DNA of 64,000 nucleotides. Origin: Planctomycetota bacterium (lineage in GTDB: Bacteria; Planctomycetota; Planctomycetia; Gemmatales; Gemmataceae). Under the pieces are notes generated by a model. It worked only from the letters and a program-made list of their open reading frames with translations, was not told the DNA's origin and did no database searches. Made by a program: the position numbers and the translations under genes. Each line of letters begins with the position of its first letter. The first letter of the stretch is position 1. Shown one piece after another: positions 18,241 to 27,411 of this stretch. The stretch is from positions 1-64,000 of the forward strand of contig VGXS01000002.1 in the NCBI GenBank assembly GCA_016873225.1. The letters run 5' to 3'.

Positions 18241-19725
18241 TCATGCCAGCAACTTGTTGACAACCTTGCCGCCCACATCCGTCAGGCGGAAATCCCGCCC
18301 CTGAAACCGGTAAGTGAGCCGCAGGTGGTCCATTCCGAAGAGGTGGAGAATCGTGGCGTGCAGGTCGTTGACATGCACCGGATCCTCGAGGATGCTCCAG
18401 CCAATTTCATCCGTTTTTCCGAGCACTTGGCCGCCTTTGATTCCACCGCCCGCCATCCAGATGCTGAAGGCGAACGGATGGTGGTCCCTTCCGGTCACAT
18501 TTGACGAACCACCCCTGTTTTCACCAAGCGGGGTCCTGCCGAATTCCGAGAGCCACAAAACCAAGGTGGAATCGAGCATTCCGCGTGCCTTGAGGTCATC
18601 AAGCAGGGCGGCGACCGGTTGGTCGGCCATCTGGCAGTTGTGCGTCAGTTCATTGTCGAGGTTACTGTGATGGTCCCATGAGGCATGGAACAGGTTGACA
18701 AACCTGACTCCCCTCTCGACAAGGCGCCTGGCCAGGAGGCAGTTCGTGGCGAAGGAACGGAACTGGCCCGGCCCCCCGCCCCGCGAAGCCTTGATCGCCG
18801 GCTCTTTCCTGTCGAGGCCGTAGCGCTCAATCGTACGCTTGTCCTCGCGGCTGAGGTCGATGAGTTCCGGCGCCGAGGCCTGCATCCGGAAGGCCAGCTC
18901 GTAGCTTTCCACGCGGCTGGCAATCTCCGGATCTCCCAAATGCTTGTATTGTCCGGCACCGAGGCTCGAGAGGGCGCGAATGGTGGCCTCCTGGATATCG
19001 GCGTCGACACCCGGGGGATTCGAAAGGTTCAAAACAGGATCACCCTGGTTCCTGAAAAGCACCCCCTGGTAGGTCGAGGGAAGGAACCCGCTGCCCCAGT
19101 TCGAGGTTCCGCCGCTTGTTCCCCTGCCACTTGAAAGCACCACATATCCAGGCAGGTCGCGGGATGGCGAACCCAGGCCATAGTTGAGCCAGGAGCCCAT
19201 GCTGGGCCTGCCGAAAACGGGAGCGCCCGTGTTCATGAGCAGTTGACCGGGGTGGTGATTGAACGCCTCGGTGTGCATCGAGCGGACGAGGGCGATGTCA
19301 TCCGCGTGGCGTGACAGGTAGGGAAGAAGGTCGCTCAACTCCATGCCGCAGCCGCCATGGCGCGCGAATGTCCTGGGGCTTCCCAGGACGCGCGCCCCTT
19401 CCTTCTGAATGAAGGCGAAGCGGACATTCTTGGTAAGAGATTCGGGCAATTTTTGCCCATGCAACTCGTTGAGCTTGGGCTTGGGATCGAAAAGGTCGAT
19501 CTGGCTGGGCCCGCCTTCAAGATAGATGCAAATGCAGGCCTTGGCCTTCGGAGCGGCATGCGACGGCTTGGGCGACAACGGATTGGCAACGGGGGCGGCA
19601 CCGGCCAATTGGTGCGCCAGCGCCATAAGGCCCGTGCCGCTGGCCGCGGAGGTGAGGAACCCCCGGCGAGCCAGACCGTGAACCGGATTCATAACGGGAC
19701 CCTTCATCATCACCGCCCCCGTCAT
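18241..19725 (-). CDS. DUF1501 family protein with Tat-like signal
   Basis: The protein has up to 494 residues with a twin-arginine-type signal (ARRGFLTSAASGTGLM). Family motifs include YLEGGPSQIDLFDPKP, FNHHPGQLLMNTG, ASWDHHSNLD and SEFGRTPL. DUF1501 proteins are exported, resemble the sulfatase/alkaline-phosphatase fold, and are nearly always encoded beside DUF1549/DUF1553 cytochrome proteins. The first ATG overlaps the stop of the upstream gene (ATGA at 19722-19725), pointing to translational coupling. An ATG 12 codons further (MNPVHGLARR) is an alternative start. Confidence 0.9.
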   Translation of the reverse strand: MTGAVMMKGPVMNPVHGLARRGFLTSAASGTGLMALAHQLAGAAPVANPLSPKPSHAAPKAKACICIYLEGGPSQIDLFDPKPKLNELHGQKLPESLTKNVRFAFIQKEGARVLGSPRTFARHGGCGMELSDLLPYLSRHADDIALVRSMHTEAFNHHPGQLLMNTGAPVFGRPSMGSWLNYGLGSPSRDLPGYVVLSSGRGTSGGTSNWGSGFLPSTYQGVLFRNQGDPVLNLSNPPGVDADIQEATIRALSSLGAGQYKHLGDPEIASRVESYELAFRMQASAPELIDLSREDKRTIERYGLDRKEPAIKASRGGGPGQFRSFATNCLLARRLVERGVRFVNLFHASWDHHSNLDNELTHNCQMADQPVAALLDDLKARGMLDSTLVLWLSEFGRTPLGENRGGSSNVTGRDHHPFAFSIWMAGGGIKGGQVLGKTDEIGWSILEDPVHVNDLHATILHLFGMDHLRLTYRFQGRDFRLTDVGGKVVNKLLA

Positions 19726-21995
19726 TCGCGAACAGGAACCGACTCAAGGTTGAGGAGAAGCCGGGCCACAACCGTCCACGCCCCGGCCTCGGCATCGTCT
19801 TTTCCGGCGAGCTTGGCCCGGGCCGTCGTCAGGAAAGCCGCGAGGGTGGCCTCCTCATCCAGGCTTGGCGGACGGCCCGTGGAACGCAGCATCCCTTGTC
19901 GCAGTCGGGAGGCATCGCTTCCTGATTCCGCCTTCAGGATTGCTCCCAATGAAACGGCGCACTCGAAGAAAACCGGGTCATTGAGCAGCGTGAGGGCCTG
20001 CAGCGGAGTCGTGGATCTCTCGCGGCGCATGACGCAGACATTCGCGTCGGGCGCGTCGAAGGTCATCAGCATCGGGTAGGGACTGGTTCGCTGGAACCAG
20101 GTGTAAAGCCCCCTGCGGTGGCGGTCCTCGCCCTTGCTTTCGACCCACTTCGCCGAGTTGGCATATGTCAGCTCGCTGATCCCCGCGGGCTGGGGTGGAC
20201 GGACACTCGGCCCGCCGACCTTGCGCGAAAGGAGTCCGCTGGCCGCCAGGCAGACATCACGAACGGCCTCCGCCTCGAGTCGAAGCCTCGACTGCCGGCC
20301 GACAAGCCTGTTGTAAGGATCTTTTTCGCCAAGGTCGGCTCGCCAGGCCGAGGATTGCCGATAGGCGGCCGACACCATCAGGCGCTTGAGGAAGCGCTTG
20401 GTGTCCCAGCCGTCCAACCTGTAACTGTGGGCAAGCCAATCGAGCAACTCAGGGTGGCTGGGTGCCTCGCCCTGTGTGCCGAAATCCTCAAGCGTGGCCA
20501 CGATCCCGCGGCCGAACAGCTTGCTCCAGAACCAGTTGACGATGACGCGGGAGGTCAAGGGATTCTCAGGCCCCGTGAGCCATCGAGCGAGGTCAAGCCG
20601 CGTGGGTTGGGCCCCGGTGTTCAGGGGAGGAAGTACGGCAGGGGTTCCGGCGGAAACAATGGTTCCCTTGCGCAGGAAATCGCCACGGATCATCACATGG
20701 GTCGGCCTCTCCGGGCCGCGTGCCAAGGTCGGCATCACTGGTGGTTTGGGCGCGCTTTTTTTCAGGGCCGCCAAGTCCTTCTCGGCAGCCGCCACGGCTT
20801 TCGCGTCACCGGAGGCCTTGAGTGTTTTAAGCCGGTCCTCGGTTTGCCCGACCTTCGCCGCGTGGGCATCCATGGCCTTTTGCCAGACAGCGTGTTCGGG
20901 TCCCTGCCCGACCGGCAAGTCGATCTCGGCGTCCGAATTGAAGAACGCGAACATTTCATAATATTCGCGCTGGGAAAACGGGTCATACTTATGGTCGTGG
21001 CATTGGGAACATCCAAGGGTCAGGCCCAGGAACACCCTGGCGGTCGTGTTGACACGGTCCACGACGGCTTCGACGCGAAACTGTTCCTGGTCGACGCCAC
21101 CTTCCTTGTTCGTGAGGGTGTTGCGGTGAAAACCCGTGGCCTGGCGCTGGGAGGGCCCCGATCCCGGGATCATGTCCCCGGCCAACTGCTCCAACGCGAA
21201 CCTGTCAAATGGCATGTTCGCATTGAAAGCCTCAATCACCCAGTCCCGGTAGCGGAAAGCATTCGGGCGAGCCGTGTCCTTTTCATATCCGTCACTGTCG
21301 GCGTATCGGGCCAAGTCAAGCCAATGGCGGGCCCAGCGTTCCCCGAAATGCGGAGAATCCATCGCGCGATCCACCATTCGCTCATAGGCGCCCTGGGCCT
21401 GGTCGCCCTCATACAGCCTGATTTCCTCAAGGGTGGGAGGCAAGCCGGTGAGATCGAGCCAAACCCTCCGCAGCAGGGTCGGGCGATCGGCTTCAGGCGA
21501 AGGCGACAAGCCTTCGGAGGCAAGCCGCTGCCTCAGGAACGCGTCGATTGCCGCCAGCGAAACCGCGTCACCGGGCACCTTGGGCCTCTTGACGGGTTGA
21601 AATGCCCAATGCGGCTTGGTCGGCTCGGCTTCCTGCCCCGATGCGACAAGCCGGGTGGAATCATTCCAGCGGGCGCCCTTGTCGATCCACGAGGCCAAGA
21701 TGCCAGCCTCCTGTCCGGAGAGTGATTTGCGCGGCTTGGGAGGCATTGACAATTCAGAATCCGTGCCCGAAACGGCACGCATCAACCTGCTTTCGGATGA
21801 TTTTCCGGGAACGATGGCCGGACCGGAGTTGCCACCCTTGGCAAGGCCCTCGGAGGTGTCGAGCCTTAAGCCGCCCTTGGCCTTGCCTTGGCGATGACAG
21901 GCGACACAGTTGGTCTGGAGGACCTTGGCGACGGCGCTATCCAAGGGAACGGCATCCGCCCCTGCCGCCAGCATCGCAAGAATCAGGGTCGTCAT
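19722..21995 (-). CDS. planctomycete cytochrome C / DUF1549 / DUF1553 protein
   Basis: This 757-residue protein has a short signal peptide, then a Planctomycete cytochrome C domain with heme motif CVACH at about residues 31-35. A DUF1549 domain (~145-340) follows and contains a second heme-type motif, CSQCHDHKYDPFSQ. A coiled-coil-prone linker precedes the DUF1553 domain (~460-720). This is the common PSD architecture; the role is unproven, though heme binding and surface location are expected. It is the first gene of the unit DUF1549/1553, DUF1501, FmdA-like, SMP-30, which points to a catabolic complex for a small amide or sugar derivative (inference). Confidence 0.92.
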   Translation of the reverse strand: MTTLILAMLAAGADAVPLDSAVAKVLQTNCVACHRQGKAKGGLRLDTSEGLAKGGNSGPAIVPGKSSESRLMRAVSGTDSELSMPPKPRKSLSGQEAGILASWIDKGARWNDSTRLVASGQEAEPTKPHWAFQPVKRPKVPGDAVSLAAIDAFLRQRLASEGLSPSPEADRPTLLRRVWLDLTGLPPTLEEIRLYEGDQAQGAYERMVDRAMDSPHFGERWARHWLDLARYADSDGYEKDTARPNAFRYRDWVIEAFNANMPFDRFALEQLAGDMIPGSGPSQRQATGFHRNTLTNKEGGVDQEQFRVEAVVDRVNTTARVFLGLTLGCSQCHDHKYDPFSQREYYEMFAFFNSDAEIDLPVGQGPEHAVWQKAMDAHAAKVGQTEDRLKTLKASGDAKAVAAAEKDLAALKKSAPKPPVMPTLARGPERPTHVMIRGDFLRKGTIVSAGTPAVLPPLNTGAQPTRLDLARWLTGPENPLTSRVIVNWFWSKLFGRGIVATLEDFGTQGEAPSHPELLDWLAHSYRLDGWDTKRFLKRLMVSAAYRQSSAWRADLGEKDPYNRLVGRQSRLRLEAEAVRDVCLAASGLLSRKVGGPSVRPPQPAGISELTYANSAKWVESKGEDRHRRGLYTWFQRTSPYPMLMTFDAPDANVCVMRRERSTTPLQALTLLNDPVFFECAVSLGAILKAESGSDASRLRQGMLRSTGRPPSLDEEATLAAFLTTARAKLAGKDDAEAGAWTVVARLLLNLESVPVRE

Positions 21996-22120
21996 GCCAT
22001 CCCCCGCGTCAGGATTCCCACAACTTTAACCGGGCTGATCCACATCCTCAACAACGGCTTTCCAAGACATTGATTTCGATGGCGCGCTCAAATTAAGGTG
22101 AACCAACCACGGAGGGCCGG

Positions 22121-22846
22121 GTGATGCTGCTTTTTGCCATGCTGGTTTGCCATCAGGCGCCCTCGATGGACCCTTCAGCCGACGACATCGTCGCCAAGGC
22201 GATCGCGGCCCACGGCGGCGCGGAAGCCCTTGGCAAGGCCAGGGCCGACAAGGTTCGTCTTCGGGGAACCATGACGCTCCTCGACAAGCCCGTTCCATTC
22301 GTGGGGGAAACCTCGGTCGTGCTTCCCGATAGGTTGAGGACCGTGGTGAAGGTGAATCCGGGCCCGCAGGAAACAGTGTTCACCCAACTGGTGTCACGAA
22401 ACACGATCGGAATGTACATCAACGGCCAGTCCCAGAAAGTATCGGACGGCCTGGCGGCGACGCTGCGGGAGACCATGCTGATGAACCAGGCGATGCGCCT
22501 GGTCTCGCTTCGAAAGGGCAACGCCCTCAGCCCGACCCTGGTGGGAAGCGGTGCCGTGAACGGCAGGCCGGCGCGAATCTTGGGGGTTTCTCCACCGGGA
22601 CTCCGGGAAATAAGGCTTTGGTTCGACAACGAAACAGGGTTGCTCGTCAAGACTGAGCATCAGGTGGGCGCCGAACCCAAGCTGGTGTTGCAGGAGGAGT
22701 ACTTCGGGGACTTCCGTGAAATGGGCGCCTACCGGCGACCGGCGAAGGTCGTGACGATGCGAGGGGGCAAAAAGATCATGGAGGCTGAACTTGTCGAGGT
22801 CAGGTATCCTGACTTCATACCTGACAGCGAGTTTGTTGAACCCTAG
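22121..22846 (+). CDS. exported protein, LolA-like fold likely
   Basis: This 241-residue protein starts with a short hydrophobic N-terminus (MLLFAMLVC). The region IVAKAIAAHGGAEALGK is a common opening of planctomycete secreted proteins that resemble outer-membrane lipoprotein carriers (LolA/LolB fold). Strand-rich motifs follow (IRLWFDNETGLLVKTE, EEYFGDFREMGAYRRPAKV), as in that fold. The assignment rests on pattern only. It is divergent from the PSD operon, and the pseudouridine synthase gene follows after 20 bp. Confidence 0.65.
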   Translation: MMLLFAMLVCHQAPSMDPSADDIVAKAIAAHGGAEALGKARADKVRLRGTMTLLDKPVPFVGETSVVLPDRLRTVVKVNPGPQETVFTQLVSRNTIGMYINGQSQKVSDGLAATLRETMLMNQAMRLVSLRKGNALSPTLVGSGAVNGRPARILGVSPPGLREIRLWFDNETGLLVKTEHQVGAEPKLVLQEEYFGDFREMGAYRRPAKVVTMRGGKKIMEAELVEVRYPDFIPDSEFVEP

Positions 22847-22866
22847 GCGGGCGACTGGAGCGGTTT

Positions 22867-23889
22867 GTGGCGGGCGGCGATGGGTTGGTCAAGGATGAGG
22901 AATCTGGCTGGAGCTTGGCAAGGTGGCTGGAAACCCGCCACGCGCTCGGCCCGCGTCGGGCGCGTGAATTGATCGCCCGAAACAAGATCACCATCGACGA
23001 AACCGTGTGCGCCGACTCGGGCAGGAGGCTTATTCCCGGGCAAAAAATCGTGGTGTTGCCCGAAACGGCCGCGTCACCGCAGAGGCCGCCTCGACCCAAG
23101 GGGCCCGTGTCACCCAACCCCGAGGCCACCCGGGGAGCCCTCCGATTACTTCATCTCGACGACGACATCGTGGTGGTGGACAAACCGGCGAACATCACCA
23201 CCCACCGCAACACGGCGGAACTCGCCGAAAGAAAGGAACGGGAGCTGAAGTACCTGCCGCCAACCTTGTTCGACCTGCTGAGGCGCCAGCTTTCCGACGG
23301 CCCGGGCAGCCCCATGCCGAGGCTTTGGCCGCTGCACCGTCTCGACAATGAAACAAGCGGCGTTGTGGTCTTCGCCCTCAATCCGGACGCCGCGACATTT
23401 CTGGCCAAGCAATTCAGGGAACACACAATCGGAAGGCGCTACTGGGGGCTCACCCGTGGCATCGCCCAACCCGGGCGTATCGCCACGCACCTCGTTCCCG
23501 AGCGGGGAGATGGCCGGCGTGGCTCAGGCGAGGAAGGGCCGGATTCCCGCCACGCGATAACCCATGTTCGCCTCGTGCAGGCTTTCGACGGGTTCAGTTG
23601 GGTGGAATGCCGGCTGGAAACCGGCCGCACGCACCAGATCCGCATCCACTTGGGAGAAGCGGGAACGCCCCTTTGCGGCGAGAAGGTGTACGACAGGCCG
23701 CTTCATGGAGCGCCGCTGCCGGATGCCAGCGGGGCGCCAAGGATCGCCCTTCACGCGCGTGACCTGGAACTCACCCATCCGCGGGATGGCAAGAGGCTTG
23801 CCTGGAAATCACCTTGGCCCCAGGACCTTTATCGCCTGTCGCGCTACCTCGCCAGGCAGGCTGACGCGAGCCTCATTGAGGAATCCTGA
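22867..23889 (+). CDS. RluA-family 23S rRNA/tRNA pseudouridine synthase
   Basis: This 340-residue protein uses a GTG start with GGAG 7 nt upstream. The N-terminal ~70 residues form an S4-like RNA-binding domain (LGPRRARELIARNKI). The catalytic domain has HRLDNETSG at about residues 157-165, with the essential aspartate. LETGRTHQIRIHL is the second RluA signature. It converts uridine to pseudouridine in structured RNA; the exact site cannot be told from sequence. Confidence 0.92.
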   Translation: MAGGDGLVKDEESGWSLARWLETRHALGPRRARELIARNKITIDETVCADSGRRLIPGQKIVVLPETAASPQRPPRPKGPVSPNPEATRGALRLLHLDDDIVVVDKPANITTHRNTAELAERKERELKYLPPTLFDLLRRQLSDGPGSPMPRLWPLHRLDNETSGVVVFALNPDAATFLAKQFREHTIGRRYWGLTRGIAQPGRIATHLVPERGDGRRGSGEEGPDSRHAITHVRLVQAFDGFSWVECRLETGRTHQIRIHLGEAGTPLCGEKVYDRPLHGAPLPDASGAPRIALHARDLELTHPRDGKRLAWKSPWPQDLYRLSRYLARQADASLIEES

Positions 23890-23909
23890 ACCGGCGGCCC
23901 GGCGCGCCA

Positions 23910-25169
23910 TCAAGCTTCCGCCGCACCCGGTTCCCGGGCGGAATCATCGAACTCTCCCTCCCACCGCGCCATCACGCATGTGGCCAGGCAGTTGCCCACC
24001 AGGTTCACGGTGGTGCGCGCCATGTCCATGATCTCGTCCACCCCGAGGATCACGGCCACCGCCTCCAAGGGCAAATCAAACGACGCCAATGTGCCCGACA
24101 GGATCACAAGCGAGGCCCGGGGCACCGCCGCCACGCCCTTGCTCGTGAGCATCAGGGTCAGCATCATCAAAACTTGCTGGCCCCAAGTGAGCGTAACGCC
24201 AGCCGCCTGGGCGGCGAAGATGCTCGCCACCGCCAAATACAGGGTTGTGCCATCCAGATTAAACGAATATCCCGTCGGCATCACGAACGCAACGATCCGC
24301 TTGGGAACCCCGATCGACTCCATCGCCGCCATCGCCTTGGGAAGGGCGGCTTCCGATGATGTGGTGGAAAAAGCGATCAGAGCCGGTTCCCTCGTCGCCC
24401 GCCAGAACTTGGCAAGGGGCACCCGGGCCAAAAGGGCGACGGGCAGGAGCACCACAAGCCCGAAAAACACCAGCGCCGCGTACAGGGTGAGGATCAGAAG
24501 GGCCAGGTTCCAAAGGACCTGCACGCCGCTGTGTCCCACGGTCACGGCGATGGCGGCGCCAATGCCGATGGGAGCGTAGGCCATCACGATTCCCGTGAGC
24601 CGGAACATGACTTGGGCCAGCCCGTCGAGAGCCGGAAGTATCACCTCGCGGGCCTGCGCGGGCGCCCCCGCCAACGCCATGGCAAACAAGATCGACCAGC
24701 AGACGATCTGCAACACCTCATTGCGGGCCATCGCATCAATGATGCTGGTCGGAACGATATGCTCCAGCACTTGTCCCCATGTCGCCTGCTTGCCGCTGCT
24801 GGCCTGCACGGTGGCCATGGCGGACGATTCCGGGGCCTCAAGCTTGATGCCTTCGCCGGGCCTCGTGAGGTTGACCGCAACCAATCCGATCAACAGTGCC
24901 AGGGTGGTCACTACCTCGAAGTAAATGATTGACTTGAGCGCCAAACGGCCCACCCGACGCATGTCGTCGCCGTGCCCGGCGATTCCGATGACAAGAGTGG
25001 CGAACACCAAAGGCGCGATCAGCGATTTGATCAGCTTGAGGAAAATGCCCGAGAACGGCTTGAGGGATTGCGATGCCTCGGGCATCAGCCAGCCCAGCAC
25101 TCCCCCGGCGATCATCGCCAGGAGAATCCAGTGGGTCAGGCTCAGCCTTCCAGCAATCGCGCCCATCAT
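23910..25169 (-). CDS. dicarboxylate/amino acid:cation symporter (DAACS family)
   Basis: This is a ~419-residue polytopic membrane protein with about eight hydrophobic segments. The DAACS signature is visible: a serine-rich turn (STTSSEAALPKAM), the MPTGYSFNLDGTT motif that binds substrate and sodium, and GVDEIMDMARTTVNLVGN near the C-terminus. It takes up C4-dicarboxylates, glutamate or aspartate with H+ or Na+. The ATG at 25169 has GGAG at good spacing; a longer start at 25211 has none. Confidence 0.9.
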   Translation of the reverse strand: MMGAIAGRLSLTHWILLAMIAGGVLGWLMPEASQSLKPFSGIFLKLIKSLIAPLVFATLVIGIAGHGDDMRRVGRLALKSIIYFEVVTTLALLIGLVAVNLTRPGEGIKLEAPESSAMATVQASSGKQATWGQVLEHIVPTSIIDAMARNEVLQIVCWSILFAMALAGAPAQAREVILPALDGLAQVMFRLTGIVMAYAPIGIGAAIAVTVGHSGVQVLWNLALLILTLYAALVFFGLVVLLPVALLARVPLAKFWRATREPALIAFSTTSSEAALPKAMAAMESIGVPKRIVAFVMPTGYSFNLDGTTLYLAVASIFAAQAAGVTLTWGQQVLMMLTLMLTSKGVAAVPRASLVILSGTLASFDLPLEAVAVILGVDEIMDMARTTVNLVGNCLATCVMARWEGEFDDSAREPGAAEA

Positions 25170-25214
25170 CCGGGGTCTCCAGAGCCCGTGCCAGGTTTCA
25201 GCGTCGATCAAGCG

Positions 25215-25242
25215 AAAGGGGAGGCCTCATGGCCTCCCCTTT
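25215..25242. terminator. hairpin terminator after the DUF6263-like gene
   Basis: 12-nt perfect arms (AAAGGGGAGGCC/GGCCTCCCCTTT) enclose a 4-nt loop, 28 bp past the stop at 25271 on the minus strand. The T tract is short (TTT), so efficiency is uncertain. Confidence 0.6.
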
Positions 25243-25270
25243 CAGGTCGAACAACCGGCCGCGACCGGGC

Positions 25271-26278
25271 TCACTTCTTCGAGGGATTCGTGTCGGAAGT
25301 CTCGAAGGTGGTTGATTGGCTTTGGTTGATGTCCACGGCGGTCTTTTGACCGCCGATGTCGATCGTGAGCGTGCCCTTGACTTCCATGTTCATGGAAGAC
25401 TTGTCCGCGCGCCCCTTGCCATTGTCGAAGAGCACCGAACCGGAGGCCTTGGTGCTTTCCAGCTTGGCGTTTTCAATCTTGAAAGGGAGCGAGCCGGAAG
25501 CGCTGGTGCCGGGCTCATACTTCAGGGTTGCGGCGATGCCGATCTTGTCGAGGGCGCCTTCCTTGCCCTCGTAGGTGTACTTGTAGGCGCTGGCGTAGGA
25601 ACCGATGGGCCCGAGCTTCAGGGTGGTGTTGAGGTCCCAGGTGTCGCCCTTGCCGACGGCCTTGGTGGGAATCACGCGGAAGGTCGGTTCCGACATGTCG
25701 ATGAACGCCTTCTCGTCGAGGATATTGTTGAGAAGGGGTTGCATGGCGGGGTTGGCGTTAACCAGCTTGGCGACGAATTGATCCTTGTCGAGGATCTTGG
25801 TGATCTTGTTTTCCTTGGTGTCCAGCAGAACGGTGAATTCGGCGCCGACAAGGGCCTTGAAAAATTCAGCCAAGGGATTTCCAGAGGTTTGGGCTCCGGT
25901 GGAGTTGTATTCGATCTTGGTGCCACCAATGTCGATGGCCATGTCAACCGACTCGATCTTCTGCTTCAGGGTGACAACATCTCCATCCTGCTTGACGGTT
26001 GTCCATGAGAAGACGAAGGCCTGCTTTTGCTCCTGGTTCACCTTGTTGCCCATCACCGTGAGTTCCTGCTTGGTGGTGGTACTCATTTTCTGGAAGAAGG
26101 ACTTGTCCTTCTCAAATTTCCATTTCAAGGTCACCTTGTCACCGGCTGCGGCGGGGGCGGCGTCCTTCTTCTCAGGGGTCTTCGTGGCATCCTTCTTGGC
26201 TTCCTGGCCGGTTACCGGCGCGAGGACCACGAACAACATGGAGAGCAGGCTGCTAAATGCCAGAAAACGCCGAATCAT
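25271..26278 (-). CDS. exported DUF6263-like protein
   Basis: From ATG at 26278 (GGGAGG site upstream) it encodes 335 residues. It has a signal peptide (FLAFSSLLSMLFVVLAPVTG), a short Lys/Glu/Ala-rich linker, then a beta-rich domain: KVTLKWKFEKDKSF, TKQELTVMGN, a duplicated TF-VIPTKAVGKGDTW motif. This pattern is that of DUF6263 proteins, common in planctomycetes and of unknown role. It is divergent from the NagB-like gene. A longer frame from 26458 has no support. Confidence 0.75.
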   Translation of the reverse strand: MIRRFLAFSSLLSMLFVVLAPVTGQEAKKDATKTPEKKDAAPAAAGDKVTLKWKFEKDKSFFQKMSTTTKQELTVMGNKVNQEQKQAFVFSWTTVKQDGDVVTLKQKIESVDMAIDIGGTKIEYNSTGAQTSGNPLAEFFKALVGAEFTVLLDTKENKITKILDKDQFVAKLVNANPAMQPLLNNILDEKAFIDMSEPTFRVIPTKAVGKGDTWDLNTTLKLGPIGSYASAYKYTYEGKEGALDKIGIAATLKYEPGTSASGSLPFKIENAKLESTKASGSVLFDNGKGRADKSSMNMEVKGTLTIDIGGQKTAVDINQSQSTTFETSDTNPSKK

Positions 26279-26457
26279 GTGATCCTCCCCCGAAGGGAAT
26301 CGCCCGGTTGGAAAAAACATACAAATGACACAGTAACCGGGCCGTGGGCGGATACAAGGGGGAAAGACGGATCCCTCGGGGAAATCCTTCGCCACGGCTC
26401 GACGCTGGCGCGGCCCGCCAAACCACCGGCCCGCAACACCCGACGGAGTCCTGAACA

Positions 26458-27408
26458 ATGGACCTGATCAGCACGCTTCCCGGCTCGGCTCTGGAAGGAT
26501 TTTTTCCCAAGGGTTGGGATTTGGGAAAGATCGAAAAGCTCGCCGCGGTTTCGGGAAAGGACTTGGCATCATCCAAACCATGGTGGAACAAGGGCTTCAG
26601 TCTCATCCCATGTCCAAGCGTCGCGGATTTCGACACGCTGATGGGTCACGAGATCGCCATGGAGATCCGCAAGGCCCGTGAAGCCAGGCGGGAACTCGCG
26701 CTGATCCTCCCGGTTGGCCCGATGGGCATGTACCGGTGGACAGTTTACTTTTTGAAGGAATGGGATGTGCCGTGCGATCATGTGCACGGATTCAACATGG
26801 ACGAATGGAGCGACCGCGAGGGCCGCACGCTTCCAGGAAACCATCCCGGCGCATTCCAGAACGCGATGCAAACGGCCTTTTACGGTCCCCTCGCCCATCT
26901 CACGGTGCCGCTTTCGCAGCGCCACTTCGCCACGACCGAGAAACTTCCGACCTATCCGGAACACATCGGTGAAATCAAAGCTAAGGGCGGGCGGTTGGTA
27001 ACCGTATTCGGAATAGGACGCGTCTGCCACATCGCTTTCTGGGAACCACAGTTTGCCGGGGAATATTCCAACGAGAATGAATGGAAAGCCGCAACGCACC
27101 GCTTGGGTGCCAAACTGCATCCCCTGACCATCGAACAGAACGCCATCACTAGCTTCAAGTCGCGCACAACCCTGGTGCCGGCCTTTGCCAACACGATCGG
27201 GCCCGGGCTTTTCCTGCAAAGCGACGGAATCATCGGGGGGGCCGACGGAACGCTTGGCAGGGGAATGCAATGGCAGGGCCTGTCGCTCAGGATGACGCTT
27301 CTCCATGAGCCGACGCCCTGGATACCCTCATCATTCATGCCCACCATGCCGGGGAGGCTCTTTCACCTTGCCGAGCTTGCGGAGCCGCTCGATCCGGAAT
27401 GCAACTGA
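26458..27408 (+). CDS. NagB/6-phosphogluconolactonase-like sugar phosphate isomerase
   Basis: This 316-residue cytoplasmic protein has [10 protein letters not shown] near residue 85, [11 protein letters not shown] near 120 (compare LDEY of glucosamine-6-phosphate deaminase) and [14 protein letters not shown] near 186 (compare GIGxDGHIAFNEP). It therefore has the NagB/RpiA fold and a related active site, with the general-base Asp and His present. The substrate may be an amino sugar phosphate, but several NagB-diagnostic positions differ, so I do not name it nagB. It converges with the photolyase gene 3 bp away. Confidence 0.82.
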   Translation: MDLISTLPGSALEGFFPKGWDLGKIEKLAAVSGKDLASSKPWWNKGFSLIPCPSVADFDTLMGHEIAMEIRKAREARRELALILPVGPMGMYRWTVYFLKEWDVPCDHVHGFNMDEWSDREGRTLPGNHPGAFQNAMQTAFYGPLAHLTVPLSQRHFATTEKLPTYPEHIGEIKAKGGRLVTVFGIGRVCHIAFWEPQFAGEYSNENEWKAATHRLGAKLHPLTIEQNAITSFKSRTTLVPAFANTIGPGLFLQSDGIIGGADGTLGRGMQWQGLSLRMTLLHEPTPWIPSSFMPTMPGRLFHLAELAEPLDPECN

Positions 27409-27411
27409 AAA

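Noticed and set aside
20118-21725. 535-codon plus-strand frame
   Set aside because: Antisense to the DUF1549/1553 gene, whose heme motifs are in the minus frame.
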